DNA of 64,000 nt from Bacteroidetes bacterium HGW-Bacteroidetes-10 (GTDB lineage Bacteria > Bacteroidota > Bacteroidia > Bacteroidales > UBA932): NCBI GenBank assembly GCA_002842695.1, contig PHDT01000011.1:107848-171847 (forward strand), in the 5' to 3' direction. Below are positions 54,109-62,955 of this stretch, piece by piece. Made by a program: the position numbers and the translations under genes. Numbering within the stretch: the stretch's first letter is position 1; every line of letters begins with the position of its first letter. The notes beneath the pieces are model-generated. The model had not been told where the DNA came from, did not search any database, and worked only from the letters and a program-made list of their open reading frames with translations.

Positions 54109-55290
54109 CTAGATGCCAAGTTTGGCTCTGATCTCTTTTGGTATTGAATTCTTGTGCACCATTACAGAGATGCTTTTTGCCCTTACAAAACTTTCAGACA
54201 TATTCAGATAACCCCCAAATTTGTTTCTTTCAGTTCCCCATGAATTTTTAGTCACATAGTATTTATTGCCGGCCTGATCTTTAACAATTCCGGTAAGAAG
54301 CATAAGGTGGTCGTCTGTTGTGGTAAATGTCTCGTAACCCCTCTGACGTATCTCCTGAGTAACTTTAACTTCAGGGTAGAGCTTGTCAAATTTATAAATC
54401 TCCTTTAGTTTCTCTTCTGTGCTTAGTTTTTCGAATTTGGCTCTGTCACTCTCTTCGTATCCGGCAAGATTTTCAACTTCCGGGTTGATTGCAACTCCGT
54501 TTGAGTGAGAGAATCCCTTTTCGCTTACATCGCCATCCCAGCAAACTGTGTAACCATTTTGGATTGCGTTGTCAATTATTTTCATGAACTCGTCAAGCGG
54601 AACATTGTAAAATCTTCCGAAGTCCCAGTTGTCCGGCACCTCAATAACTGATTGCTTGTAGAAAGGAATGTGGCTTAGGCTTGTAATCTCAACATAATCA
54701 TCCATATTGAGTTCCATTGCCCTGGCAAAGCTTACAGGAGTGTACTCCTTGCCCCTGTAGGTAAAATTTTCAGGAAGTTTGCCCAGGTATATGTCAAGAA
54801 TTCCGTTGGCAAGTTTGTAATATTCGGGACTTCGCTGTTTCAGTTCAACTGAAGCGGCAGAAAATGATGTGATGTATTTATTAAGTTCTTTATGGTTATT
54901 AGTCTCAGAATTATAATTTATTCCGTTGTATGCCTCCTGGGGAACCATACCGTTCTCTTTGACTATATTGGTAAACATATGAGCAAGACTTCCCTGACCA
55001 AGGTTTCCGTTTCCTCTTCTAAGGTAGTTGTCGTTCATTTTGTTCATATAATTAATTCTTACGGCATACATTTCTGAGATGTCATGCTCTCCCTTGCCTG
55101 TACGTAGCAGCTCTGCCTCAATAAAGGCCGCAGTTGCATATGACCAGCAAGTTCCGCTTGAAGCCTGGTTTTTAACAGGAGTAACGGAAATTTTCTTAAT
55201 ATCTGTGAAAACATAGCCCTGTGCAGAGGCATTTACAACCGGTGCAGCAAAGATTGCCAGAGCAAGTAAAGCAAATAAAGTTTTTTTCAT
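54109..55290 (-). CDS. Secreted C1B family cysteine peptidase (aminopeptidase C-like), copy 2
   Basis: A 393-residue bleomycin-hydrolase-like peptidase with a signal peptide (MKKTLFALLALAIFAAPVVNASAQ). The papain-type residues are all present: Gln42 and Cys48 (KNQASSGTCW), His328 (TTDDHLML) and Asn349 (KNSWG). Members act as aminopeptidases on short peptides; export is usual for the Bacteroidota forms and would place it in the periplasm. It is the second of two tandem copies (2-nt gap), and shares GKGEHDISEMYAVR-type blocks with the first. Confidence 0.92.
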   Translation of the reverse strand: MKKTLFALLALAIFAAPVVNASAQGYVFTDIKKISVTPVKNQASSGTCWSYATAAFIEAELLRTGKGEHDISEMYAVRINYMNKMNDNYLRRGNGNLGQGSLAHMFTNIVKENGMVPQEAYNGINYNSETNNHKELNKYITSFSAASVELKQRSPEYYKLANGILDIYLGKLPENFTYRGKEYTPVSFARAMELNMDDYVEITSLSHIPFYKQSVIEVPDNWDFGRFYNVPLDEFMKIIDNAIQNGYTVCWDGDVSEKGFSHSNGVAINPEVENLAGYEESDRAKFEKLSTEEKLKEIYKFDKLYPEVKVTQEIRQRGYETFTTTDDHLMLLTGIVKDQAGNKYYVTKNSWGTERNKFGGYLNMSESFVRAKSISVMVHKNSIPKEIRAKLGI

Positions 55291-55292
55291 AT

Positions 55293-56489
55293 CTATTTCA
55301 GGTTAAGTTTTTTTAAAATTTCCTTGGGTGCAGATTCCTTGTTTACTACAATATTCATAGTCTTGTACTTCACAAAGTTCTCAGATACATACCAGATGCC
55401 CTTGTAATCTCCGCTCAGACCCCAGCTGTTTTTTACCATGTAGTACTTATTGCCTGCCTGGTCTTTCGCGATTCCAAAAATGTGCATTCCATGGTCGTCT
55501 GTAGTTTGTCCGTTATCGTATGAGATTTGCCTCATCTCCTGAGTTATGCTCTTTTCCGGAACAATCTCCTCAAGAGAGTAAATCTTACTGTCAATTTCAT
55601 TTTTTGGTACACCAAGCCATTTTGCCTGATCTGAACCAGACATATTCTTCGCCTCTGTTTCCGGAACAAATGCAACACCTCTGCGGGTAAATCCCTTTTC
55701 ACTTACATCCGATGCCCAAAGGACAGTGTAGCCCTTTTCAAGAGAGTGGTCAATAACCTGAATAAGCTCTTCCACCGGAACATTCCACGAAGCATCCCAT
55801 CTCCAGTTATCCGGAATTTCAAGGGCGAAACTTGAATAAAAGGGGTGGTGATTGTATGATGTAATTGATATGTAGTCTTCTGATTTGATATCCAGATACT
55901 CTGCGAAACTCTTTGGAGTGAATTCACGGCCCATGTATGTGAATTTATCGGGTTTGGGACCAAGATATGCATCAAGAATCCCTTTTACGCCGTTTTTCCA
56001 TGCAGTTGACAATTTCCCGTTGGGATTTCGCTCAAGAGCCTTAACATAGCCTGCGAGAACAGCGTCGAGTTCGTTGTGAACATGCATCTCTTCACCATAG
56101 CTTAGTCCCTTCATTGCCTCCTCAGGAACAGCTCCGTAATTGGTCCATACATACAATGCATCTCCGAAAGAGCTGCCGGGAGCCATGTTTATTTTTCCTC
56201 CTGTGCGGATATATTTATCGGTTTTGTCGTAATAGGAGTTTGAAACAACATACATTTCCGAGAGGTCGTGTTCTCCCTTTCCCTTGCGGATAATCTCAGA
56301 TTCCAGAAACGACAGGGTGGAGAAGCTCCAGCATGTACTGGTTCTGTTTTGATTTTTTACACTTGTTACGGGAAGTTCCTTTAATACGGTAAATGTATAT
56401 CCGCTTTTAGGCTGATTCTGCCCCGCGGCGGGGAGTGTGGCTGTCAGCAGGAAAAGAAGAGCAACAAAAGAGATTGCTTTTTTCATCAC
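55293..56489 (-). CDS. Secreted C1B family cysteine peptidase (aminopeptidase C-like), copy 1
   Basis: A 398-residue paralogue of the downstream gene, with its own signal peptide (MKKAISFVALLFLLTATLPAAG). Catalytic residues: Gln47 and Cys53 (KNQNRTSTCW), His333 (TTDDHGMH) and Asn354 (KNSWG). Both copies look active, so this is a duplication that may divide substrates. A TAACTTTG element (56523-56516) lies before it, downstream of queE. Confidence 0.92.
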   Translation of the reverse strand: MMKKAISFVALLFLLTATLPAAGQNQPKSGYTFTVLKELPVTSVKNQNRTSTCWSFSTLSFLESEIIRKGKGEHDLSEMYVVSNSYYDKTDKYIRTGGKINMAPGSSFGDALYVWTNYGAVPEEAMKGLSYGEEMHVHNELDAVLAGYVKALERNPNGKLSTAWKNGVKGILDAYLGPKPDKFTYMGREFTPKSFAEYLDIKSEDYISITSYNHHPFYSSFALEIPDNWRWDASWNVPVEELIQVIDHSLEKGYTVLWASDVSEKGFTRRGVAFVPETEAKNMSGSDQAKWLGVPKNEIDSKIYSLEEIVPEKSITQEMRQISYDNGQTTDDHGMHIFGIAKDQAGNKYYMVKNSWGLSGDYKGIWYVSENFVKYKTMNIVVNKESAPKEILKKLNLK

Positions 56490-56515
56490 AGTTTGAAAGT
56501 TTTTAGTTTAGCTTT

Positions 56516-56523
56516 CAAAGTTA
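56516..56523 (-). promoter_or_regulatory. -7 element before the tandem peptidase genes
   Basis: TAACTTTG on the minus strand, 27 nt before the ATG at 56489, in the gap after queE. The nearest TTTG is too close to be a normal -33 box. Confidence 0.4.
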
Positions 56524-56541
56524 TTAAAAAAATCAAATGCT

Positions 56542-57165
56542 CTATGGGATATTCATATATTTATGTGTCTGAAGTGAGATGTTCCAGACAGGGTTGGATT
56601 TGACATACTCAATAATGGCCGGGAGCATCACTTTGCTCCGGCTCCATTCGGGCTGAAGATAGAGTTTTGTATTCTCCCCGGCCTTATGTCTGTTCTGTTC
56701 CGCCCAGAGAAAATCCTCTCCGGTCTCAATGATAACCTTAATTTCAGAAGCAAGTTTCTGAATATCTCCAACCGGCGGCTTTTTCTTTTTAGGGGAGAGG
56801 CATATCCAGTCGAAAGTTCCGCTTAAGGGAGAGGAGCCGGATGTCTCCAGAAAAATTTCCATTCCCTCTTTTTTAAGAAGATTGCAAAGCTTGTCAAGCG
56901 GATAATTAAGCGGCTCTCCGCCTGTTATTACGATTGAACGTGCAGAGTATCTCAGAGCTTCGGCGACTATCTCTTCGATTGGAGTGGGAGGGTAGAGCTT
57001 TGGATTCCAGGTCTCTTTTGCGTCGCACCAGCTGCAACCCACATCGCATCCGCCAAGCCTTATGAAAAAGGCTGCCTTTCCTGTGTTGTATCCTTCTCCC
57101 TGTATAGTATAGAAACTTTCAACAAGAGGCAGCAATGCTCCTCCTTCAAGTATTGGAAAATTCAT
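56542..57165 (-). CDS. queE: 7-carboxy-7-deazaguanine synthase
   Basis: Radical SAM enzyme of the queuosine (preQ0) pathway. 207 residues. Seen: the N-terminal SFYTIQGEGYNTGKAAFFIRL and the cluster motif GGCDVGCSWCDAKETW with three cysteines that bind the 4Fe-4S cluster, then ITGGEPLNYPL. C and W residues are spaced as in QueE. A preQ1 riboswitch is not evident. It is divergent from clpB; the other queuosine genes are not in the window. Confidence 0.93.
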   Translation of the reverse strand: MNFPILEGGALLPLVESFYTIQGEGYNTGKAAFFIRLGGCDVGCSWCDAKETWNPKLYPPTPIEEIVAEALRYSARSIVITGGEPLNYPLDKLCNLLKKEGMEIFLETSGSSPLSGTFDWICLSPKKKKPPVGDIQKLASEIKVIIETGEDFLWAEQNRHKAGENTKLYLQPEWSRSKVMLPAIIEYVKSNPVWNISLQTHKYMNIP

Positions 57166-57179
57166 TTCAAAAATTTTTG

Positions 57180-57187
57180 CAAAGTTA
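57180..57187 (-). promoter_or_regulatory. -7 element before queE
   Basis: TAACTTTG on the minus strand, 14 nt before the ATG at 57165. Confidence 0.4.
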
Positions 57188-57210
57188 GCAATTCAAATTG
57201 ATTATGCCGT

Positions 57211-57240
57211 TTTGTCAGGAACAATGAGGTGGCAGATTTG
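57211..57240 (+). promoter_or_regulatory. Possible promoter of the clpB-like gene
   Basis: TTTG (57211-57214), 18 nt, CAGATTTG (57233-57240), one mismatch to TAnnTTTG. A strong Shine-Dalgarno AGGAGG follows at 57270-57275, 9 nt before the ATG, which is unusual for this group. Confidence 0.45.
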
Positions 57241-57284
57241 TTGTATGATAAGGGGTAAAAAGATAATCAGGAGGAGAAGTAATA

Positions 57285-59417
57285 ATGAATAAACAAAATT
57301 ATGAAGCTCTTGGCACATATGCCGTTAACCTCAATAAGCAGGCGGCTGCCGGGAAGCTTGACCCTGTAATAGGGAGAGACGATGAAATAAGACGAGTTCT
57401 TCAGATTTTAAGCAGAAGAACCAAGAACAATCCAATACTTGTGGGTGAGCCCGGTGTGGGAAAAACAGCAATAGCAGAGGGAATCGCACAGCGAATCGTG
57501 AGGGGAGACGTGCCTGAAAACCTTAAATCCAGGATGATTTTTTCTCTTGATATGGGCGCTCTTATTGCCGGTGCAAAATACAAGGGTGAATTTGAGGAGA
57601 GGCTTAAGGCTGTTTTAAAAGAGGTAACAGAGAGTGACGGAGAGATTATTCTCTTTATTGACGAGATACACACGCTTATTGGGGCGGGAAGAAGCGACGG
57701 AGCAATGGATGCCGCAAACATACTTAAGCCTGCACTTGCAAGGGGTGAGTTAAGAGCTGTTGGATCAACAACTCTGAGTGAGTATCAAAAATATTTTGAG
57801 CAGGACAAGGCTCTTGAAAGGCGTTTTCAGATGGTGATGGTGGATGAGCCGTCAACTGCAGAAGCTGTGTCAATTTTAAGGGGCCTCAAGGAGCGTTATG
57901 AGAATCATCATAAGGTTCAGATTAAGGATGACGCCCTTATTGCTGCTGTTGACCTTTCTCACAGGTATATTACAAACCGTTTCCTGCCTGATAAAGCCAT
58001 TGACCTCATTGATGAGGCAGCCTCAAAACTAAGGATGGCAATGAACTCTGTCCCGGAGGAGATTGATGAGCTTAACAGAAAAATCAGGCAGCTGGAGATT
58101 GAGAGGGAGGCAATTAAAAGAGAGGGAGATAAGGTGAAGCAGGCAGATCTCACTTCTCAGCTTGATACTCTTATTAAGGAGAGGGACGAGAAGAATCTGG
58201 TATGGGAGAAGGAGCGCTCAATAATTGACAATATTCAGAAAAAGAAAATTGAGATTGAGAAGCTAAAGTTTCAGGCGCAGGAGGCCGAGAGGTCTGGTGA
58301 TTACGGGAAGGTGGCCGAGATCAGATACGGAAAGGTTGTTGCGGCAGAAAAGGAGATAGAGGAGCTTAACAGGCAAAAGGGAGCATCGGATTTCAGCCTG
58401 ATAAATGAATATGTCGAAAGCGAAGATATCGCTGAGGTTGTTGCCAGATGGACCGGTATTCCGGTCAGAAGAATGCTTGAAAGTGAAAAGGAGAAACTGC
58501 TCAGGATGGAGAGTGCTCTTCACAGGAGGGTTATAGGTCAGGATGAGGCAATTGAGGCTGTGTCAGATGCAATTAGGAGGAGCAGGGCCGGTCTTCAGGA
58601 TATGAAGAGACCTGTAGGCTCTTTTCTCTTTCTGGGAACCACAGGAGTGGGAAAGACTGAGCTGGCGAAGGCACTTGCTGAGTTTTTGTTTAATGATGAG
58701 AATCTGATAACAAGAATAGATATGAGCGAATACCAGGAGAGGCACTCTGTTTCACGACTGGTTGGTGCGCCTCCGGGATATGTGGGATACGAGGAGGGTG
58801 GTCAGCTTACTGAGGCTGTAAGGAGAAAGCCATACTCTGTTGTTCTTCTGGATGAGATTGAAAAAGCTCACCCGGATGTGTTCAATATTCTGCTGCAGGT
58901 TCTGGATGACGGAAGGCTCACAGATAACAAGGGGCGTACGGCAGATTTCAGAAATACAATTTTGATAATGACATCAAATGCAGGTTCTTCAATTATTCAG
59001 GATAACCTGTCAAGACTTAATGACAAAAACAGGGAAGAGCTTCTGGAGAAGACCAGGACTGAGGTTGCTGAACTGCTCAGAAACAGCATCAGACCTGAAT
59101 TTTTGAACCGGATTGATGAAATCATAATGTTCCATCCTCTTACCATGGATAATGTGAAAGATATCCTTAAACTCCAGATTGACGGCATAAAGGCAATGCT
59201 TGAAGAGAAAGGGTTAAGGCTTGAATTTACTCAGTATGCACTGGATTACCTTAGCAATAAAGGCTATGATCCTTCGTATGGTGCGCGACCTGTTAAACGG
59301 CTTCTTCAGAGGGAGCTTGTAAATGAGCTTGCCAAAGCAATGCTTGGCGGTGAACTCAATAAAGAGCGTCCGGTAATTGTTGATTACTTTGAAGAGGGTC
59401 TGGTGTTCAGAAATTAA
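57285..59417 (+). CDS. clpB: ClpB-type AAA+ disaggregase lacking the N-domain
   Basis: A 710-residue Hsp100 with two AAA+ modules: GEPGVGKT (54-61) and [12 protein letters not shown] in the first, a ClpB-type middle coiled coil (about 260-390), and [18 protein letters not shown] (near 451) with [14 protein letters not shown] in the second, ending with a standard C-terminal domain. A normal ClpB has about 850-860 residues; the missing part is the N-terminal substrate-binding domain (about 145 residues). The 119 nt upstream encode no such domain and instead carry a strong AGGAGG ribosome site, so the short form is the designed product. It would still disaggregate with DnaK. Its TAA stop shares TTAA with the acyl-CoA ligase stop. 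Confidence 0.9.
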   Translation: MNKQNYEALGTYAVNLNKQAAAGKLDPVIGRDDEIRRVLQILSRRTKNNPILVGEPGVGKTAIAEGIAQRIVRGDVPENLKSRMIFSLDMGALIAGAKYKGEFEERLKAVLKEVTESDGEIILFIDEIHTLIGAGRSDGAMDAANILKPALARGELRAVGSTTLSEYQKYFEQDKALERRFQMVMVDEPSTAEAVSILRGLKERYENHHKVQIKDDALIAAVDLSHRYITNRFLPDKAIDLIDEAASKLRMAMNSVPEEIDELNRKIRQLEIEREAIKREGDKVKQADLTSQLDTLIKERDEKNLVWEKERSIIDNIQKKKIEIEKLKFQAQEAERSGDYGKVAEIRYGKVVAAEKEIEELNRQKGASDFSLINEYVESEDIAEVVARWTGIPVRRMLESEKEKLLRMESALHRRVIGQDEAIEAVSDAIRRSRAGLQDMKRPVGSFLFLGTTGVGKTELAKALAEFLFNDENLITRIDMSEYQERHSVSRLVGAPPGYVGYEEGGQLTEAVRRKPYSVVLLDEIEKAHPDVFNILLQVLDDGRLTDNKGRTADFRNTILIMTSNAGSSIIQDNLSRLNDKNREELLEKTRTEVAELLRNSIRPEFLNRIDEIIMFHPLTMDNVKDILKLQIDGIKAMLEEKGLRLEFTQYALDYLSNKGYDPSYGARPVKRLLQRELVNELAKAMLGGELNKERPVIVDYFEEGLVFRN

Positions 59418-61033
59418 TTGTAAAGATATCTCTTGATTTTTTGAGTAGCCGTTTTCTCAAAAGGAGACGACTGCTCAAGAATTTCAAGAATTTTGGAAGA
59501 TTTGTTTACCCTTGAGTTAACATATTCCATAAGCTCTTTCTTTACCTCTTCCACCCTTTGAGTCATATTAACCTCTGCCTCTTCGTTAAAGGTGTGAAGT
59601 TTCTCGATTTGTTCGTAATTGAAGTGCACCATTGCAACAAGTTTTCCTTTGGTGTTAACAACAAGTGACTCAAGAACCATGTCGTGTTCATTAATGGTTG
59701 CTTCTATCTCTTCCGGGTAGATGTTCTCTCCGTTTGCGCCAACCATCATGTTGTCCTTGCGGCCCTTAATATAGAGGTTACCATTCTTGTCAATGTACCC
59801 AAGGTCTTTTGTGCGGAACCAGCCATCCTCTGTGAAGCAGCTGGCTGTTGTTACCGGATCTTTGTAGTACCCGGACATTACATTGGGCCCCTTGACTACA
59901 ATCTCTCCAATTTTCTTGTGATTTGGATTAAGAATCTTCATTTCAATATCCGGAAGTTTAGGACCGGTGGATTGCCATTTAACCTTGCCAGGGATTGCTC
60001 CTGCAAGCAGAGGCGAAGTTTCTGTAAGTCCATAACCGATTCCGTATGGAAATCCTGCATCTGCAAGAAATTTCTCCACAACTCCGTCTAATTTGGAGCC
60101 TCCTATACCAAAGAATCTCAGATTGCCTCCAAATGTCTGACACAATTTTTTGCCGGCCACTTTATGCAGTGCTCTGCGGATAAATGAGATTGAGTAGAGG
60201 AATTGTGTTATCCATGTTTTTGTAAACATTGGACGGATCTTGTTCTTGTATATTTTTTCCACAATCAGCGGAACGCTGAGCATTATTGTTGGTCTGACCT
60301 GTGTTAATGCAGGAAGCAGAAGAGATGGAGTGGGGGCTCCGTGAAGGTAGACTACCTGTGCACCCCTGCTGAGGGGAAGAATCAGCCCCAGGCTGCACTC
60401 ATAGGCATGAGAGAGAGGCAGAATTGAAAGGAACACATCCTCCCTGAAAATTGGCAGCAGTTTGTTTGCCATATAGTTCTGGGTTACCAGATTTCTGTGG
60501 GTAAGCATAACTCCCTTGGATGCCCCTGAGGTTCCTGATGTATAGATGATTGATGCCAGGTCTTCTGGTCTGGGAAGTTCGTTTAATGTGTAGTCCTGTT
60601 CTCCTGCAGACTTGATAACCTCCAGGGTATCCATGGAGATAACGAGTTTGAGTGAGTCAAGCAGTGAGGCGGAGAGCTTGTAGTGTAGTTTCTCTGATAC
60701 TATAACTACTGAAGACTCTGAGTGCTCAATTACATTTACAATTTCAAATGCAGTAAAATCGGGAAGTATAGGTACAACTACCCGTGAAGAGGTTGTAATG
60801 GCAAAGTAGGAGACAGCCCAGTTAGGCATATTGTTCCCAAGAATGGCAACTTTCTCTCCCTTTTTTACACCATGTTTATTAAGTATTTCTGTAAGATGTT
60901 CGACTGAGTCGCCAAACTCCCTGTATGTCAGCTTTTCTTTATTTATTAAAGAGAAGGCTGTCTGCTCAGAAAAGTCTACCAGACTTCTCGAGTAAATGTC
61001 AGCCAAGCTAAGTCCCAAAACCTCACTAATCAT
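59414..61033 (-). CDS. Long-chain fatty acid-CoA ligase
   Basis: AMP-forming acyl-CoA synthetase, 539 residues. Seen: the AMP signature SIIYTSGTSGASKGVMLTHRN, GIGYGLTETSPLL and DGWFRTKDLGYID, and the late motif IKGRKDNMMVGANGENIYPEE with the lysine-rich hinge, then KTATQKIKRYLY with the catalytic lysine near the C-terminus. The substrate is long-chain fatty acids by family; specificity is not shown. A TATCTTTG element (61063-61056) precedes it by 23 nt. Confidence 0.9.
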   Translation of the reverse strand: MISEVLGLSLADIYSRSLVDFSEQTAFSLINKEKLTYREFGDSVEHLTEILNKHGVKKGEKVAILGNNMPNWAVSYFAITTSSRVVVPILPDFTAFEIVNVIEHSESSVVIVSEKLHYKLSASLLDSLKLVISMDTLEVIKSAGEQDYTLNELPRPEDLASIIYTSGTSGASKGVMLTHRNLVTQNYMANKLLPIFREDVFLSILPLSHAYECSLGLILPLSRGAQVVYLHGAPTPSLLLPALTQVRPTIMLSVPLIVEKIYKNKIRPMFTKTWITQFLYSISFIRRALHKVAGKKLCQTFGGNLRFFGIGGSKLDGVVEKFLADAGFPYGIGYGLTETSPLLAGAIPGKVKWQSTGPKLPDIEMKILNPNHKKIGEIVVKGPNVMSGYYKDPVTTASCFTEDGWFRTKDLGYIDKNGNLYIKGRKDNMMVGANGENIYPEEIEATINEHDMVLESLVVNTKGKLVAMVHFNYEQIEKLHTFNEEAEVNMTQRVEEVKKELMEYVNSRVNKSSKILEILEQSSPFEKTATQKIKRYLYN

Positions 61034-61055
61034 AACAATTTCTTTAAGCTTACCA

Positions 61056-61063
61056 CAAAGATA
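61056..61063 (-). promoter_or_regulatory. -7 element before the acyl-CoA ligase gene
   Basis: TATCTTTG on the minus strand, 22 nt before the ATG at 61033. Confidence 0.45.
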
Positions 61064-61108
61064 AAAAAACTATAAAACTTATTTGATTGGCGATGGAACG
61101 ATTTTTGT

Positions 61109-61116
61109 TAAATTTG
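61109..61116 (+). promoter_or_regulatory. -7 element before the DUF6913 gene
   Basis: TAAATTTG, 23 nt before the ATG at 61140; a TTTG at 61082-61085 lies 23 nt upstream, slightly too far for an ideal -33 box. Confidence 0.45.
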
Positions 61117-61139
61117 TCACGAGTATAAATTGAAAAGAG

Positions 61140-61670
61140 ATGTTCTTTAAAAAAAGACAGCAGAGAAGGGCGATTGAAAAGCTTAAGAAGACAAGGGTTC
61201 CTGAGTTTGTTCCGTTTAACGCGGCAAGGAGGGTAGCCTTTATTCTTGAAGCAGATGAGGCAGGTATTTCCGAAGCTGCAGACTCTCTGATTTCAGTTTT
61301 AAAGGAGAATAAAGCCGACTGGAGAGCTATTGTGATTGACTTTGATAAGAAGAATACGGCCGACTTTTCCGAAAGGGAGAACTTTGATATTGTTCGTAAG
61401 TGTGACTTTAATTTTTACGGATTGCCTAAGTTTCCGCTCAACTCCTGGTATACTGAAAAGGAGTGTGATCTGCTGCTTGATTTCTCAAGAGAATACAGCT
61501 TTACTTCAGAATATATTGCAAGGCAGGTTAATGCGCGCCTGAAGGCGGGGCGGTATTCGACCGGGGACGAATCGGCATACGATTTTATTACTCCACCGGC
61601 AGACACCTCTGCAATAAGTTTTTTACGCCAGACGATATTTTTCTTAAATTCCATTAAACCAGCCAACTGA
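61140..61670 (+). CDS. DUF6913 family protein
   Basis: A 176-residue protein with a very basic N-terminus (MFFKKRQQRRAIEKLKKTR) and a small alpha/beta body (AFILEADEAGISEAAD, WRAIVIDFDKKN, LLLDFSREYSFTSEYIARQV). I place it in DUF6913, a Bacteroidota family of unknown role. Its stop overlaps the next start (TGATG), and DUF6913-TPR-DUF368 follow closely, so the three may act in one cell-envelope process. This is inference from position. Confidence 0.7.
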   Translation: MFFKKRQQRRAIEKLKKTRVPEFVPFNAARRVAFILEADEAGISEAADSLISVLKENKADWRAIVIDFDKKNTADFSERENFDIVRKCDFNFYGLPKFPLNSWYTEKECDLLLDFSREYSFTSEYIARQVNARLKAGRYSTGDESAYDFITPPADTSAISFLRQTIFFLNSIKPAN

Positions 61671-62944
61671 TGATTGATGATTTTTTCAATTCAGACAATG
61701 AGGAGGATTTCGAAGATCTTTCTCATCTGATTCCGAAGTGTGAGGAGGCAATGGCAAAAGGGGAGATGGATACTCTCAGGTTTACTGAAGAGGAATTTGA
61801 CTTTCTTATTAACCATTATCTCAACGAAGGGGACGACTGGATGGTCTCTGAGGTTGCCAGAATGGGCTATGAACAGCACCCGTATTCTGTGGATCTTGGA
61901 ACCAAATATGCAGATGTTCTCATTGTTAACCGTGAGATTGACAGGGCAAAAGAGATTCTTGCAAGCCTTGTTGAGAGAGTTCCCAGAAATGGAGATATTT
62001 TTTTTCTGATTGCACGCACCTTCATTAAAAGTGAGGGTCATGAAGCTGCTAGAGAGGCCATCCAAAAGGCCGCCTCTCTATCACCTGAAGATGCATCTGA
62101 TATGTACCATACAGCTGCTCAGGATTATATCGATTCTGCTGAATATGAAATAGCACTTGAATATTTGTTTGAAGCCAGACGATACAGCGATGAAGACCCG
62201 GAGCTTCTCAACGACATAGCTTTTTGTTACGAAAGAAACGGAAAGTTTGCCGAGAGTCTTGACTATTACGAACAATTCCTTGATGAGGATCCGTTTAACG
62301 ACAATGTGTGGTTCAATGTAGGAACAATTCATGCAAGAGAGCTGCGCTTTGACAAGTCAATTGAGGCGTTTGACTATGCAATTGCTCTTAACCCGGCCAA
62401 CTCCTCTGTACTCTACAACAAAGCGATTGTCTATGTAAACACAGAGAATTACAAAAGGGGAATTGAGACCTTTGAAGAGTTTCTGAAACACGAGCCGGGC
62501 AACCTTTTTGCGATTCTGGGAATTGCAGATGCTTTCCTTGCTATGGACAATTTCAAGGAGGCTCAGCGATACTACAATGATGCACTTGCGCTGGACAAAT
62601 ACTGCAATGAGGCAAACCTCGGAATGGCTTACATTCTTATGTTGCAGCTTGACCATTTTGGATCTCTTGTCTATCTCAGGAGAATTGTCGGGAACGAAGG
62701 CATTGAGTTCAGTGTAATAGCGCATCAGCTTCGGCTGACATTTAAACGTACAAACTTGCCTGAATTTCTTCTTTATCACACAATTGCGCAGTACTATCTG
62801 CACAACAGGGAGCAGTTCCTTAAAAACATGGAGTTGCTTGCTGCTATTGATAACCTGTGGGTGAGAAAGATTTATGACCTCATCCCAAACCTTAAAAGCG
62901 ATACACTCTACACCTCACTCATGAGGAAATACCAGATTAAATAA
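61670..62944 (+). CDS. Tetratricopeptide repeat protein
   Basis: A 424-residue cytoplasmic protein with an acidic N-terminus (FFNSDNEEDFEDLSH) and an array of about eight to ten TPR-like helical pairs (for example LNDIAFCYERNGKFAESLDY, VWFNVGTIHARELRFDKSI, LYNKAIVYVNTENYKRGI, GIADAFLAMDNFKEAQRYY). TPR arrays bind partner proteins; no enzyme domain is present. No signal peptide or membrane helix. It starts within the DUF6913 stop. Confidence 0.85.
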   Translation: MIDDFFNSDNEEDFEDLSHLIPKCEEAMAKGEMDTLRFTEEEFDFLINHYLNEGDDWMVSEVARMGYEQHPYSVDLGTKYADVLIVNREIDRAKEILASLVERVPRNGDIFFLIARTFIKSEGHEAAREAIQKAASLSPEDASDMYHTAAQDYIDSAEYEIALEYLFEARRYSDEDPELLNDIAFCYERNGKFAESLDYYEQFLDEDPFNDNVWFNVGTIHARELRFDKSIEAFDYAIALNPANSSVLYNKAIVYVNTENYKRGIETFEEFLKHEPGNLFAILGIADAFLAMDNFKEAQRYYNDALALDKYCNEANLGMAYILMLQLDHFGSLVYLRRIVGNEGIEFSVIAHQLRLTFKRTNLPEFLLYHTIAQYYLHNREQFLKNMELLAAIDNLWVRKIYDLIPNLKSDTLYTSLMRKYQIK

Positions 62945-62955
62945 CCTAACTATTA

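Noticed and set aside
57166..57284. preQ1 or other riboswitch near queE
   Set aside because: The upstream sequence is short and lacks a conserved aptamer core or a terminator switch.
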